From assembly GCA_949987565.1 (NCBI GenBank), contig OX465101.1:28598964-28662963 (forward strand): a DNA stretch of 64,000 bases, given 5' to 3'. The notes below the pieces were generated by a model that had not been told where the DNA came from, did not search any database, and saw only the letters and a program-made list of their open reading frames with translations. The translations under genes and the position numbers were made by a program. Position 1 is the stretch's first letter, and every line of letters begins with the position of its first letter. Of the stretch, positions 53,399 to 64,000 are shown piece after piece. The stretch comes from Luidia sarsii. Lineage: Eukaryota; Echinodermata; Asteroidea; Paxillosida; Luidiidae.

Positions 53399-54236
53399 TT
53401 AAGAAATTGAAGGGTTGGTGCTGTGAGACAGGATGACATTATAGTCTGTACAAGTACCCGGTATGTGCTGGTACATTATTGTTAATTATTATTTATATTT
53501 GGGATATTAACTAATTATCAAGGATTATTGCTCCTTGGTCCTACAAACTTGAAGATGTAAAATATAAGTAGAAACCCCTTTGATTACTATGGAATTATAA
53601 ACTTGAACAGATTGTATGCATAACTTCTCATGTTTTCCATCCAGCAATTTTAAAGATAGTTTTACTTTAGCTCTTTAAACCTGACATGTTCTGTTAGTGT
53701 TACTCTTGAATGTACATCATGCTACCTTTTCAAAATCTTTAAGAATTAAAAATATCCTTTTGATTATCATGAATATAACAAGGTTGTACCTGGGTGCCTT
53801 TCAGTCATGTGTGTGCGTGTCTTAATTTGGTCACTATGACATTTTATTGCATTGACAGAGTGAAGTACATGTGTAATTTGTATGAGACTTCCCAACCCAA
53901 AGGCTTGATACGGTAGAGTGCTGGTTTTTACCGGAGGCCAGGGTTCAAATGCCGATGATCAAATTTACGTTGCTCTTTTCAATGCATTTTAAAATCCTTT
54001 CCATGGACACACATCTGTTCTGGATAGCCTGTTATTTTGATCATCTCAGTGCATAATATGTATGTTACTTGGGCAATTTGGTTTTATCCATTGAATACTG
54101 AATTTAACTGCATTTAACATTTAATAGGATAACATTCTGCAAATTAAACCCAAAATTTATTCATAAAACTAAGTAATGCAACCCACACAAAAACGCTCGA
54201 CGAAATTGGATTTTAGTTTAACAAAAGGGTTTCACT

Positions 54237-54242
54237 TTTATT
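54237..54242 (-). promoter_or_regulatory. Candidate poly(A) signal for the SR splicing factor
   Basis: AATAAA on the minus strand about 1.9 kb after the stop at 56156. A second AATAAA at 54664-54669 is an alternative. Long 3' UTRs are usual in SR genes. Confidence 0.3.
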
Positions 54243-56155
54243 TCGTGTCACAAGTAACGCAGAAGTTTGGATGTCACAACACAGTATGTACAGACTACAA
54301 AAAAGCGTCGTAATGACATTACAGGAACAAAGCAGAAAGAATTGTCACTCATTTTGCTTCCTAAAGAAGGCAGGTACAGTTTGACTGAATTGGTACTTTA
54401 AAAAAAAAAGACCTGCCGAGTCAATGTCCTTTCAGCGCAAAGACATTGCCGTTGTTAGCAAGAAACACAATTGTTCAGTTTGGTCGTTTTGAGATTGAAT
54501 GAAGTCCTCATAATTTAACAAGTCCTCATAATGTGCAGGAAAAATCTGAGGAAAACCAAGCATTCAGTGACAAGGAGATGCTAAAATGAGAACATGAAAC
54601 ATTGGTTCTGGACGCTTGGAGGGGAAGTACTGGTAACTTCAAAATGACGTTTCCCCCCCCCCCTTTATTAGCACAGAATTTCAGGCATTTGAGGGAAAGG
54701 TGAAATCCTCAATCAAGGAGACTGTAAGATTTCAAACCACTGCAGATCAAGATGATATGCAACTCATCAGAGCAGTGCTCGTATCCAAATGAGATATCAG
54801 TGTGGAGCCCTTTCGTGGTGCAGACATTTGAGGCCAAAACAAAAGGACACCTTTAAGGTCTGCAGATTCTAAACCCACTTGCAGTGAGGACAAAGTGTAT
54901 CGGTTCTGAGGAAAGACGTACACATAGATAGTGTGGAGGAAATTCACATCGCCACTCAATACAATTCAGGTGGTTCTTTTCGGAGCCACACCTCTGTCTT
55001 GAAAGAGAGACCCAACGGCATGGTGTAACCCGCAAACCTCCCTGTCCTACTACTCCCCCCATGCAGTAACTCCAATCTTACTTCTCAAAGCAAATGCACA
55101 CAAAAAAGGCCACAGCACTGGAAACTGGAGGCAGTCTTAGCGTAGTACATACAGAGTTTCCCTCACTGGGGCCAAAGCAGGCACGAGGCCACATCACAGA
55201 GTATAAAAAAAGAAGAAATAAATACATGTATGAGACACAGCACATGATTATTAAAAAAACAACACATAACAGCTAGGAGACACCATTCCTTGCACAATTC
55301 AAAGGTTACACAATCCTGTCCCAAATGGGTATTTGTTTGCAAGAGAAACACATGTATATTTTTTTTTTTAAACCCACATAATTATGTAGTGGCTATTACT
55401 GCTTGAAAAAGCAAACGACAAAAAGAAAAAAGGTTTCATATAAAAAAAAAATGCCCACCATGTACCTAGTACATATACTTTAAGCACCTATGAAAAAAAA
55501 AAATCACTTTCGGATGACCGACTGATTTCAGATACATAAGGCTTGAACCCCGATTTAAAAAACCCTCCAAAGATTTGGGGCAAAACATTGTAGGAAATGA
55601 TATGGCTTTGGCCAACTGGCCCATTTGCTCCCGAGGTAAACTAGAGAAAATTTTAAATGAGACCTGACAACGCCTCACTACCCCCTGGGTTGGACTGCCT
55701 AATGCCACCTCTGGCTCGCACCTGTCCCGCTCAGGAGGAGGAGGAATTTTCCGAGCAAACGAGGCGAAGAGATTAGCGATCACAGAGTCAACACTCGGAA
55801 CTGCATTTACAAGTCTTTAAAGAAAACAGCAGCAAGGTGCAAATCCTTGTACTTTCCTGCCATGTTTTGCATCCCCCCCCTAAAAAAAAGCCCACCCAAC
55901 AACACCCAAGTATATTCGGTTTGACGTCTACTTCAGGTATCTACAGTGGAAAAGCTGCAACAAATTTTTACTTGTGCTCTTTATGACTCGATTTTGGAGA
56001 CATTTTGTTGGAAGAGAGCCTATACTACTACCCAACCACAGGTGGCATGGCCCCATTGTAAACCCCAAAACAGACAAAACGTAAAAGACTTGTTGGTGTG
56101 CGATGAGCAACAGCAAAAGCTGCGAGGTTGAGAATCTCAAGACGAAGCAGCTCCT

Positions 56156-59100
56156 TTAGCGTCGGGGAGGCGATGATCGCCGGGGTCTGTCACTGTAGCC
56201 GACCGGAGCCCTGTCGTAGCGGCTGTAGCGATCCATGTCAGCAGCACGTTCGTAGCGACTCCTGTCAATAAACAGACATCCAGGCTTTGTTATGGCCACA
56301 TCTCTTGACAGGCTAGCAATTTCAAAGCAGATCAGAAGAGTGTCATAGGGCCGTTGTTTTTTTTCGATGGGGGTGGGGGTGTTGGGGGGATGGTTTCAGG
56401 GGAAACATTTGCTTAGAATCTAACAGAACAGAGAATGGTTCTGAAAAGACCCAATGACTTTTAAGGTTACTCCTAAAAAGAGAGTTACTGAGTTAGGAGA
56501 GTTACCCTTTTCAAAGCCCTACTCCTGAAAACTCCTGAAAAACCACTGCTACACAAAACCAGGTCTCAGGTTCAAATCGCGGGTCCTGTCAAAGCTTTCT
56601 TTGCTATTTTTAAATTTCCCTCAAAATCATGTTACAAATTAGTCTTTTCACACCCATACCCATGGTGTCACTCAGTCACTGGCTGCTGGCTCACCACAAA
56701 TTGTCCATAAATGTGCTTCCAAAGTGTAAACCCTTCAGAGTCTCATCGACGACTCTAAAAAGAGTGGAAAACGAGCGAAGGCAACGCCCAGCTACTGCTC
56801 AACCTCCTGGCAACCACCCACCTCCCTCTCTCCTCAGGCCTCTCACTCACCCAACTCCGCTGCCAGCCACCGGTGCCCTGTACTCCCTGTCAAACTCGCG
56901 GCCGCTTTCCCGCCCGCTGTAGCCCCTGGGCGAGGGGTACTCCCGGACCGTGGCGCCGTAGTCGCCCGCTCCGCCGCCGCCGCCACCACCGCTGCTGTAG
57001 TCCCTGGTGCCGCCGTACTCCCGAGTGCCACTGCCGTAGTCACGGCCACCGGCGTACTCGCGGCTCCCAGCTCCAAAGTCGCGGCCACGGGATGGAGGCA
57101 AGGGGGACCTGCAGATGATTTAGGGGTGGGTGGGGGGGGGGACCAAAAAAAAGTGCCCAATTCTTTGAAAAGTAAATCATTCACAAAGAAATAAATTATG
57201 GCGCAATAATGCGTGGAAACAATCACACACTAAAAAAACTTAGGCTTTTGGCATTTTTTTAAACAGGAAAAACTCAAGGGGGGCATCTACTGCCTTTTGA
57301 GCAAGCACCTGATGTATGGTATGTAAGGTCACGTAACTTGACGTTTTAATCCTAGCAGCCTAGCAGGACCTTTCTCAAAGGCAGAGTGCTCTGACGTTTT
57401 GACATGTTTGATCCTTGCAAGACCTTTCTGAAAGACAGAATGTCTAGATGTTTCCATCCTAGCAGGACCTTTCTCAAAGGCAGAAAGCCCTGATGTTTTG
57501 ATCCTGCAAACTGCTTTAAGTACTGATACTGACTCAAATGACCAAAATGCAAAAATCAAAAATTAGGAGGGTCCGACGTTTCAATTATAGCGGGGCCTTT
57601 CAAATGCGAGGACCTCTTAATTTTTTAAGGATAAATTGTCTGACATTTTGGTTTCTTTGTCCTGGCAGTTGCCTGCTCAAATGTGTTCGTCCAGGAAATC
57701 AGGGGCTTGCTATGTTTGGTTTTGTTTTCAGCAAGAAAGCAGGAGCCCGATGTCCAGACAGATAAGTTGGCCCGGGCAGCAGGGGAATAGAATTGTCAGC
57801 CCTTGTTACAAATGTGTTGAACTCCAGAGACTTTTGAGAGGTGCAGAGATGCTAATAAGGCGTGAGATACAGGAATGTGCACTCAAGGTCATCTCTTACG
57901 ATGAGAAACTCTACCAATTCTGATCAAGATCAACCAAAAGGGTTAGGAATGGTCACTATCCAAACATTTCAAATGCTCAATCTGAAATCTGCTCAATGTG
58001 AAACACAATCAATATAGTCACAACAGTATTATCCGGCCATAAAATAGCACCGTTTTCATGAACAGTGGAACGTCACGGGATACATGCAAATTGTTCGGTA
58101 TAGTGGTCATTCGTTATAGCAGTTGCAGCTCTGCATATCCACGGACGTAAAAATCACATTCTTTACAGCAACGTTCCACTGTACATTCAAGGCCATAAGT
58201 AGAATTTTTGTCAAAGTTAAACAGTACTTTCTACATGTGGATGATATGCTGGTGAAAACATCTTGGCACAGCTTTGCAAATGATTTTTCGGAAATACTTC
58301 ATGTTGTACACAACAAATGTGACCAAAACACATGCGTGCTGAGGTACTACAGTGGTCCCTTGAACTGGGGGACTTTTGAAAGCTTTTTCGCAAGCAGCAA
58401 GTGCAAGGGAGTTCCCACCGACATACAACCACAGTGATTAGAGTAAACCAAAGGTAAGAAACTGAAAGGAATGAGTACCATTTGACACAGAAGGGCCTGA
58501 TGGAGCCCCAGGTTCTTAGGCTCGACTCCTTACGCAATAGTTAGTTCATGGCAACCTTTCCCAGGCTGCTTGCTAGGGGGCGGGCACGTGTGCGTGCGTC
58601 CAGGTCCCGTCTTAACTGAGTCTCTGCAGCCAAAGGCCCCACACAGTTGCAAATCAAATCACATCGAGCGTGTCACTAGTATCTACTGTAGTGCCACGTG
58701 GCAGGGGGAAGCGTTGCTGGATCGGAGAGAGGGCCGCGAAATGTGCGATGCCATCCGAGCAGATGTGGCGTTTGGGCGTGTTTTGCAGACTTCATGTGCG
58801 AAACAGTGGCCAAAGAAATATTTGAAGGCGGCAGAATTTTTTGTTTTCCCCTGAAGGGGGGTGGGAATGTCAGGTCTTGTTTCTCGATTGACTCTAAGGG
58901 GTGGGAGGAAGTTGAAGATTCAGAATTATCAAGTGAGCGCTCAAAGGTTTTTATTGGTTATTTGTAGCGAGGACAAGCGTGCTATAGCAGGGACAGCGGG
59001 CGGGCGTTCAGTAGTTCTCTGAAGAGATGATATGCGGGAAGTTGCGATTTTTCAATGGCTTTGAGCGGGAGAGATACACCTTGAGCTTGTTAAACAAGCC

Positions 59101-61704
59101 CAAAGCCTACTTTAGGTGGTGCGATTTATTCATTTGATATTTAACCAGGTTTCTCAAAGCAAAGCTCCATAAATCTTAGCCTTTTCAAATTTTCTGTGGT
59201 TAGACCAACGTAGTGGGCTCCATTGGTGGACTTTGTGGAGGCAGAACGTAGAAAAAGTGCCCAAGCTGTGAGTGGTCGTGATTTGGAGAAGTGCAACAAA
59301 CATGTACTCATTCCCTCTGTGTATGGGCTGCTATCCATAGGAATAACTGACGAACACAGAAATGCAATACTTCTTTATTCGACTTTGCTACCCGTAACAT
59401 CAGAGGTGGATACAATACATTTAGTTCACGTCTACTGTGAGCAAACTCAGTATACGTAAGCGATGTCTTCACGATGATTTCAAACTCGAGGGAAGCTCTT
59501 CCGTCAAATACATGTACGTACGTAATTCACCAGACGTATGCAGCTTTCTGTTATGTGGTGTTTCAAGTGATGGCAAACACTGAAGTGACTGCTAGCACGT
59601 TAAGACGGTTTGGTGAGGTAAAGGTAGGAGAATTCATTTGCAGGATTGTGATTCCTCATGGCAGTGGTTGTCTGCAGGCGTAGATTTGAGGTACATGCTG
59701 TACGTGTTGTAGTGCAGGGCTTTGGTGGCAGCTAAACAATATGTGAATTTGGCAGTCCTCGTGTCATTGAAAGGATCTCACTACGATTCCTCAAGTGCTG
59801 GAACTGGTGAAAGAGACCGTGCGCACATGGTGGTATTTCTGTAGCGCTCTCGCTTCCCAAAGGTAAAAAAAACCGGTAGCTCAACTGGCATCACTGCATC
59901 TTTTACAGCCTGCCAAACGATTCTTCAAAGTTCAGAAGCTACCGTACGCTCTCTTGCTTGGAGAGGGGCCCATAAGATTTTCCCATTAACCCCCCCCCCC
60001 CAAAAAAAATATCCCCACACTCATTCATGAATATCTCCCAGGCATTGAGTAGAAGAAGAGCTCTAAGCACTGAGAGCAATTAGTCAATGTTGCTGTGGTA
60101 CAGGTCAGCCTCTTTTAGTCGCAGATCGGAAACAGTGGCAGTACTGTACGACCGTACGCCCGAAAAATTGCTTTCATGGACGGTCACATGCATGATGCCT
60201 AAAGTACAAACCACTTTTTGGCAGTATGAGATAGCTACCGGTACTTTGTATTTCATCTGCTGCAAACACTTTTCGAGCGAAATCAAACTGTGAGAATTGC
60301 CAAAGAATACTACAGTAGACTAATGGTATATTGCTCGTTGCAAAGAGAGGGGCACCATATCGACTTCCAAGTCTTTCATTACACAGCGATTGAAAATTCT
60401 CTTTTTGGGGTTAGGGTAAAACACGAATGTCACACGCTAGTAAAATCTCAGTTGCTTTACGAAGAAAACAGAAGGTATCGAGAGTCGAGACGACGACGCA
60501 TGTGGAGAACACACAGCAACACCAGAGCGTGACACAAATCTGTAAATAAATCTTGTGCAAATGCCGAGGAACGCTGTTGAATGCTATCGCGTACAGATGT
60601 CTAGCGCAGAAGAACCAGATGATTTCATTCATAGCTTTTGGCTTCTTCGCTGTAAGAAAACATCTGAGATTAGTGTCGGACAACACACACGTGGGTCCCG
60701 AATTGCACAAGACTGAGAATGGGAGGGAGGGGAGGGAGGCGGGAGGGGAAGAGTCAGTCGTGGGAAGGAAATAGGAAGTGAACAACTCTTTCTGCACTGC
60801 GTAAGGCTGGGAAGGCGATAGCGATATGCAGATTGCGACTTCCGAAGAGACAGTCTCATCAACCCGCCCTCTCCCCTTCCTTCCCAAGTGGGAGAACTCA
60901 GTGGAGCAGGAGCTGTTAGCAGACTGAGGGGCCCCAAACCCCAACATTTTTTTGGGCTCGGCTGCATCGTGCTGCTGCCACATGGCAGAAGATACACTCA
61001 GCTCGCTCTCTACGCTTAAAGTGGGAGAGAGAGGAGAGGCGTTTGAATCGCGGTAGCGAAGACACACATGTTCACGTCGCGTGTAGAGCGTATAAATACC
61101 TTCTGCGAATCGGAGATCTGCTGCGATAGGAGGTCGAATCGTATCTGCCCGGGTAAAGGTCGCCGCTGTAGCGTGCTTTGGGGTCGTCACGGTAGCCACC
61201 GGCACCGGCACCACCGCCGCTGCCGCCGCCGCGAGGGGAGTAATCGCTGTAATTGCTATAGGACTGGGCCGGGCCGCGACCGCCCCGTGAATCGGCCTCG
61301 TCACTCCGGCCGCCGCGAGGCGACCGGAAACTGGCTCCGCCGCGGGGGCCACCGCGCATCGCTCCCACGCGGAAGTCGCCGCCTCCGGGCCGTCGGTCAC
61401 CGCCTCCGCCCCGCATTCCGACGCCTCCGCTGCTGCCGCCGCGACCGCCACCGCGTCCCCCCCTCTGGCTGCCCTTGGAGTGCTCCACTCGGATCCGGGA
61501 TCCCAGGAACGTCTGGCCGTTCAGGGTGCGCATGGCTCGGTCCGCGTCCACGGGGGTGTCGTACTCGATGAAGGCAAAGCCGGGCGGGTTCCTGGCCAGC
61601 CAGACCTCGCGCAGCGTGCCGAACTTGCCAAACTCCCGCTCGATTTCGGGCTTGGTCGTGTCGGGGTTCAGGTCCCCCACGTACAGTCGGCCTTCCATGA
61701 GCAT
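56156..61704 (-). CDS. SR-family / RGG-rich splicing factor (SRSF3/7-like RRM)
   Basis: Minus-strand coding exons: 61704-61100, 57108-56851 and 56261-56156 (TAA). Introns are GT-AG and phase 2; the total is 322 aa. An RRM spans residues 6-78 with RNP2 LYVGDL (7-12) and RNP1 GFAFIEYD (42-49). The REVWLARNPPGFAF block is characteristic of SRSF3/SRSF7/Rbp1. There is no CCHC zinc knuckle, unlike SRSF7. Residues about 80-150 are RGG/glycine-rich. The rest is rich in Arg, Tyr, Gly and Ser with repeated REY, RDY and RGY motifs, ending RPRRSSPPRR. RS dipeptides are few, so it sits between SR proteins and RGG/hnRNP-like proteins. Role: nuclear pre-mRNA splicing and RNA binding, inferred from family. 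A second Met two codons in (61698) is equally possible as start. An untranslated exon probably precedes it. Confidence 0.93.
56550..56625 (+). mobile_element. SINE head fragment
   Basis: ccaggtctcaggttcaaatc (B-box like), then cctgtcaaagctttctttgc, matching the 3' part of the SINE. In the last intron of the splicing-factor gene. Confidence 0.6.
57345..57605. repeat. Repeat family K cluster
   Basis: At least four successive variants of gatcctagcaggacctttct then caaaggcag, spaced 50-70 bp apart in the splicing-factor intron, with increasing decay. Confidence 0.78.
57606..61099. other. Large intron of splicing-factor gene, low in repeats
   Basis: About 3.5 kb between the RRM exon and the downstream exons. 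I recognise no SINE, MITE or long microsatellite here, in contrast to neighbouring introns. SR genes often hold a conserved premature-stop cassette exon in this position. I could not pinpoint one from sequence alone. Confidence 0.4.
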
Positions 61705-61743
61705 GCCGATGACTGAGGACAATTCTGCTGGAGAAAAAAAATA

Positions 61744-61845
61744 AAAGGGCTGGATAGCTCAGATGGTAAAGGAACTGGTACGCAAAACCAGAGGCTTCTG
61801 GGTCAAGTCCTGGTCCAGTCAAAGTTTTCTTTGCTAAAAAAAGAA
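61744..61845 (+). mobile_element. SINE copy next to a splice acceptor
   Basis: gggctggatagctcagatgg then ggtcaagtcctggtccagtc and caaagttttctttgc. The acceptor-like ends (ggctgga / tccagtc) still pair. Antisense to the splicing-factor gene and within about 20 bases of the AG at 61725-61729 that opens the RRM exon. Confidence 0.85.
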
Positions 61846-62460
61846 AGCAGATTTTTTGGTTCAGTATCTAAAGTGAATCATTACAATATGAAATAATTCA
61901 TACTTTGTATTACTGGGATATCTTTTTCTGTGAGAGGTGGATTATGGATAAATTTTAGAATAATTATGGAATAAGAGAGGGGATAAGAAGATGGAAATGG
62001 CAGTGACAAACACAAAAAAAAAGGCTGCCAGGATGTTTTTCATGCTTTGACGAGGTGACCAGCATGAAAGTGTGTGGTACAATGTAACAGGTCGACTAGA
62101 AACCCAGTTATGTCACAGTGCATAATAATATAGTAAACAAAAGGATGAAATCAGTTTTCTGACACAAATTCCTTGGCAACCTATTTGTATCAAGAGAGGG
62201 CGTCCTGGTGTTTCCATTCAAATGAGGGACGCTGAAATAGCTTCTTTATCTTTGGTTTCCACACTTGACTTGTTCTCCACTGGCCCAAATAAATAGTAAT
62301 TTTTCAAGAGAGAAAGATATACTTTTTTATATAATTTCAGTCTTTACTTAAGTAATAGCAGTTAGTATGTCAATAAAACTCGTGTTGGATCGTAATTAGA
62401 AAAAGGGTCTCTCTCAATCTCATAAAATAATTCGCATTCTCGAAGTTGATTCATTATTTT

Positions 62461-62507
62461 GTCGTAGTCGTACGACTACGAGTACGAGTACGAGTACGAC
62501 TACGACG
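62461..62507. repeat. Palindromic gtacga/gtcgta repeat
   Basis: gtcgtagtcgtacgactacg followed by agtacgagtacg units and gactacgac. The whole stretch is close to its own reverse complement and could fold into a hairpin. In the presumed first intron of the splicing-factor gene. Confidence 0.8.
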
Positions 62508-62660
62508 AGCCCAATCGCGAAGCGAATTTTGTTAGCATCGAAAGATTCATAGTTGCCCGTCTCTAGCGTGCACATGTACTGTACTATTAGGCTATAGATT
62601 TCACTCTTTTCGCTTCGTGCAAATTCCACGATAATGTGAAATAGTACTAACATTTCTTAC

Positions 62661-62746
62661 CTTTTAATCTGGGTTCGCCTTTGACGACCGAATCCTACAC
62701 AGTCTGCACACTTTGCTCGTGGAGTCTTTGTGCAAAGCTTTATAGC
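62661..62746 (-). promoter_or_regulatory. Probable promoter and untranslated first exon of the SR factor
   Basis: On the minus strand a strong donor AAAAG|GTAAGA ends an exon at 62661. About 75 bases upstream lies gctataaagc (62737-62746), a TATA-like box, suggesting transcription starts near 62710. Splicing 62661 to the acceptor at 61725-61729 would place the start codon in the second exon. Inference from motifs only. Confidence 0.4.
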
Positions 62747-63682
62747 TTGGTTTCGGGGACGCCGTACGCCAGACAGTACAGTAAAAGCAGACTCGCTGAG
62801 GGATGACGAGTCTGCAATCAGACGAGCCAATGGTAAACAGGGTACCAGTCATAAAAAAAATCGACAGATTGACAATGTACATGTGAATGGTATTGGGGAC
62901 CAGTTTGCGACAACCCCCCCCCCCTCGGCCGCGATATTTTTTTTGTACAATATAGACGCTATGAGCCCATGGATGTTTGTGCACAAAGTATGAAGAATTG
63001 AGGCTAAGGTCACTCAGATTGTTCGCGTCGGTACGTAATTGTATTCGCTATGCAGAAAGCCCTTCAACTGCTATAATAGCCATTTGTGCACAAACATGTG
63101 GGCCCTTAGCGTATAATTTATGTGGTACGGAAACAAAAACGCCCGGCCACTTTTCACGACGAAACAAGATCGACAAGTTTCTAATTATTCTTACACGTCA
63201 TCGATCGATCCTGTACGTGTTTGTAATGGTCAATATGTTGGCAAAATTAAGAATAATTAATCACCACAAGAGAGCGAATCTACGGCCATATTATGCCAGT
63301 CTACTATCAAAACTGGAAAATTGGTCATCGTATAATCATGGAGGAATCCTCCATGGTACGCGCGCGGCGGCGGGCCGGATGCGCAGCACGGCGTCAGGGA
63401 CAAAAAACGCGTCTTCGGACGGACAACTCGATCAGTTTTGAATGCGACCACCGTACGTGCGTACACGGCCTCATCATCCGAGTTTAAGACGGGAATGATT
63501 AGGCCATAATAGGCTCACCCCTTGCATGTTAACTATAAAAAAAATAGGCATCACCCCCCTCACATCTTTGCTGAACCGTTCGGACACGGCATAATGATCT
63601 TTATGGGTGTGTGTTGTATGGGGGTTATGGGCTGCGCGCAGTCACTTTTTACACGTTCGTGAACGCAGTGGCTGCACGCCCT
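62747..63682. other. Upstream flank of the splicing-factor gene
   Basis: No gene recognised. A CpG-rich stretch at about 63350-63470 (cgcgcgcggcggcgggccgg) stands out from the AT-rich surroundings and might belong to a neighbouring promoter or exon beyond the window. Confidence 0.4.
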
Positions 63683-64000
63683 TCAGGTGCAGCACACAAA
63701 ATCCATCCAAGATGGCTCCGCCGAGCTGATTATCATAAACTTTTTTTTTTAATAAGGGATCTTTGGAGGCTAATTAACTGATACATTGTAGAACAAGTGA
63801 TGCTTAAGACAACCTGGGGGTTCACTCTTCAATTTGGTATGTAATTTGGACCATATCTGGCTTTAAATGTTGCCCTATTTGGCTGTGGAAGTGGAGGGGT
63901 CCATCCTAAAATCCTTGCAGAAATTCGGCTTGGACGGCTACACATTTTGGGGGTGTTTTTTTTTCTGGGGGTGCAAAAAATCTATTCGGCTAAGAGCACT
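63683..64000 (+). repeat. Dispersed repeat E, copy 2 (cut by window end)
   Basis: Same order and orientation as 27065-27395, sharing gatggctccgccgagctgat, aacctgggggttcactc and ggacggctacacatttt. Confidence 0.9.

Larger units (their letters stand above)
51970..56155. other. Convergent intergenic region with both 3' UTRs
   Basis: Follows the MAO stop and, on the other strand, the splicing-factor stop. Contains a family B MITE at 52528-52893 and a weak SINE-like head at about 53890-53975. No additional gene was recognised. Confidence 0.5.

Noticed and set aside
60411..61451. A 346-codon Ala-rich frame
   Set aside because: Alternative frame of the splicing-factor RRM/RGG exon continuing into its intron; the RRM frame is clearly the coding one.
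61748..61822. A tRNA gene
   Set aside because: A- and B-box-like sequences and a partial acceptor stem are present, but the stems are imperfect, the downstream tail is shared with other copies, and the sequence is one of many SINE copies.

Overview
The window is nuclear DNA from an animal. Five protein genes can be rebuilt exon by exon with GT-AG introns. The rest is introns, simple repeats, tRNA-derived SINEs and short inverted-repeat (MITE-like) elements. The gene set, intron positions shared with vertebrates, moderate GC content and the repeat families suggest an invertebrate deuterostome. My best guess is an echinoderm, with hemichordate or lancelet as alternatives. The species cannot be fixed from sequence alone.

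Layout. (1) 635-16180, + strand: the last four exons of a calmodulin-like gene; the first coding exons lie upstream of the window. Its introns are stuffed with simple repeats. (2) 16181-23875: convergent intergenic DNA. (3) 27974-23876, - strand: a four-exon short-chain dehydrogenase of the BDH1/HSD17B2 (SDR9C) group. (4) 36629-30512, - strand: a complete seven-exon galactose mutarotase (GALM, 341 aa). Its first intron carries a 46-47 bp minisatellite. (5) 36630-42995: repeat-rich divergent intergenic DNA. (6) 42996-51969, + strand: a flavin monoamine oxidase (MAO) in 15 detectable exons. One further exon is absent, and it should carry the equivalent of MAO-B Lys296. (7) 51970-56155: convergent intergenic DNA and 3' UTRs. 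(8) 61704-56156, - strand: an SR/RGG splicing factor with one RRM, plus a probable untranslated first exon ending at 62661.

The five genes look like ordinary housekeeping or metabolic neighbours: calcium sensing, ketone/steroid/retinoid-type oxidoreduction, galactose metabolism, amine oxidation and splicing. They are not a dedicated gene system, and I found no new multi-gene system. The most notable points are: the missing MAO exon, whose absence breaks the frame; long arrays of simple repeats that start within tens of bases of splice sites, nearly always pyrimidine on the + strand; a calmodulin intron displaced by 20 bp from the vertebrate position with total coding length conserved; several MITE-like families with clear terminal inverted repeats; and a SINE inserted almost on top of the splice acceptor of the splicing-factor gene.
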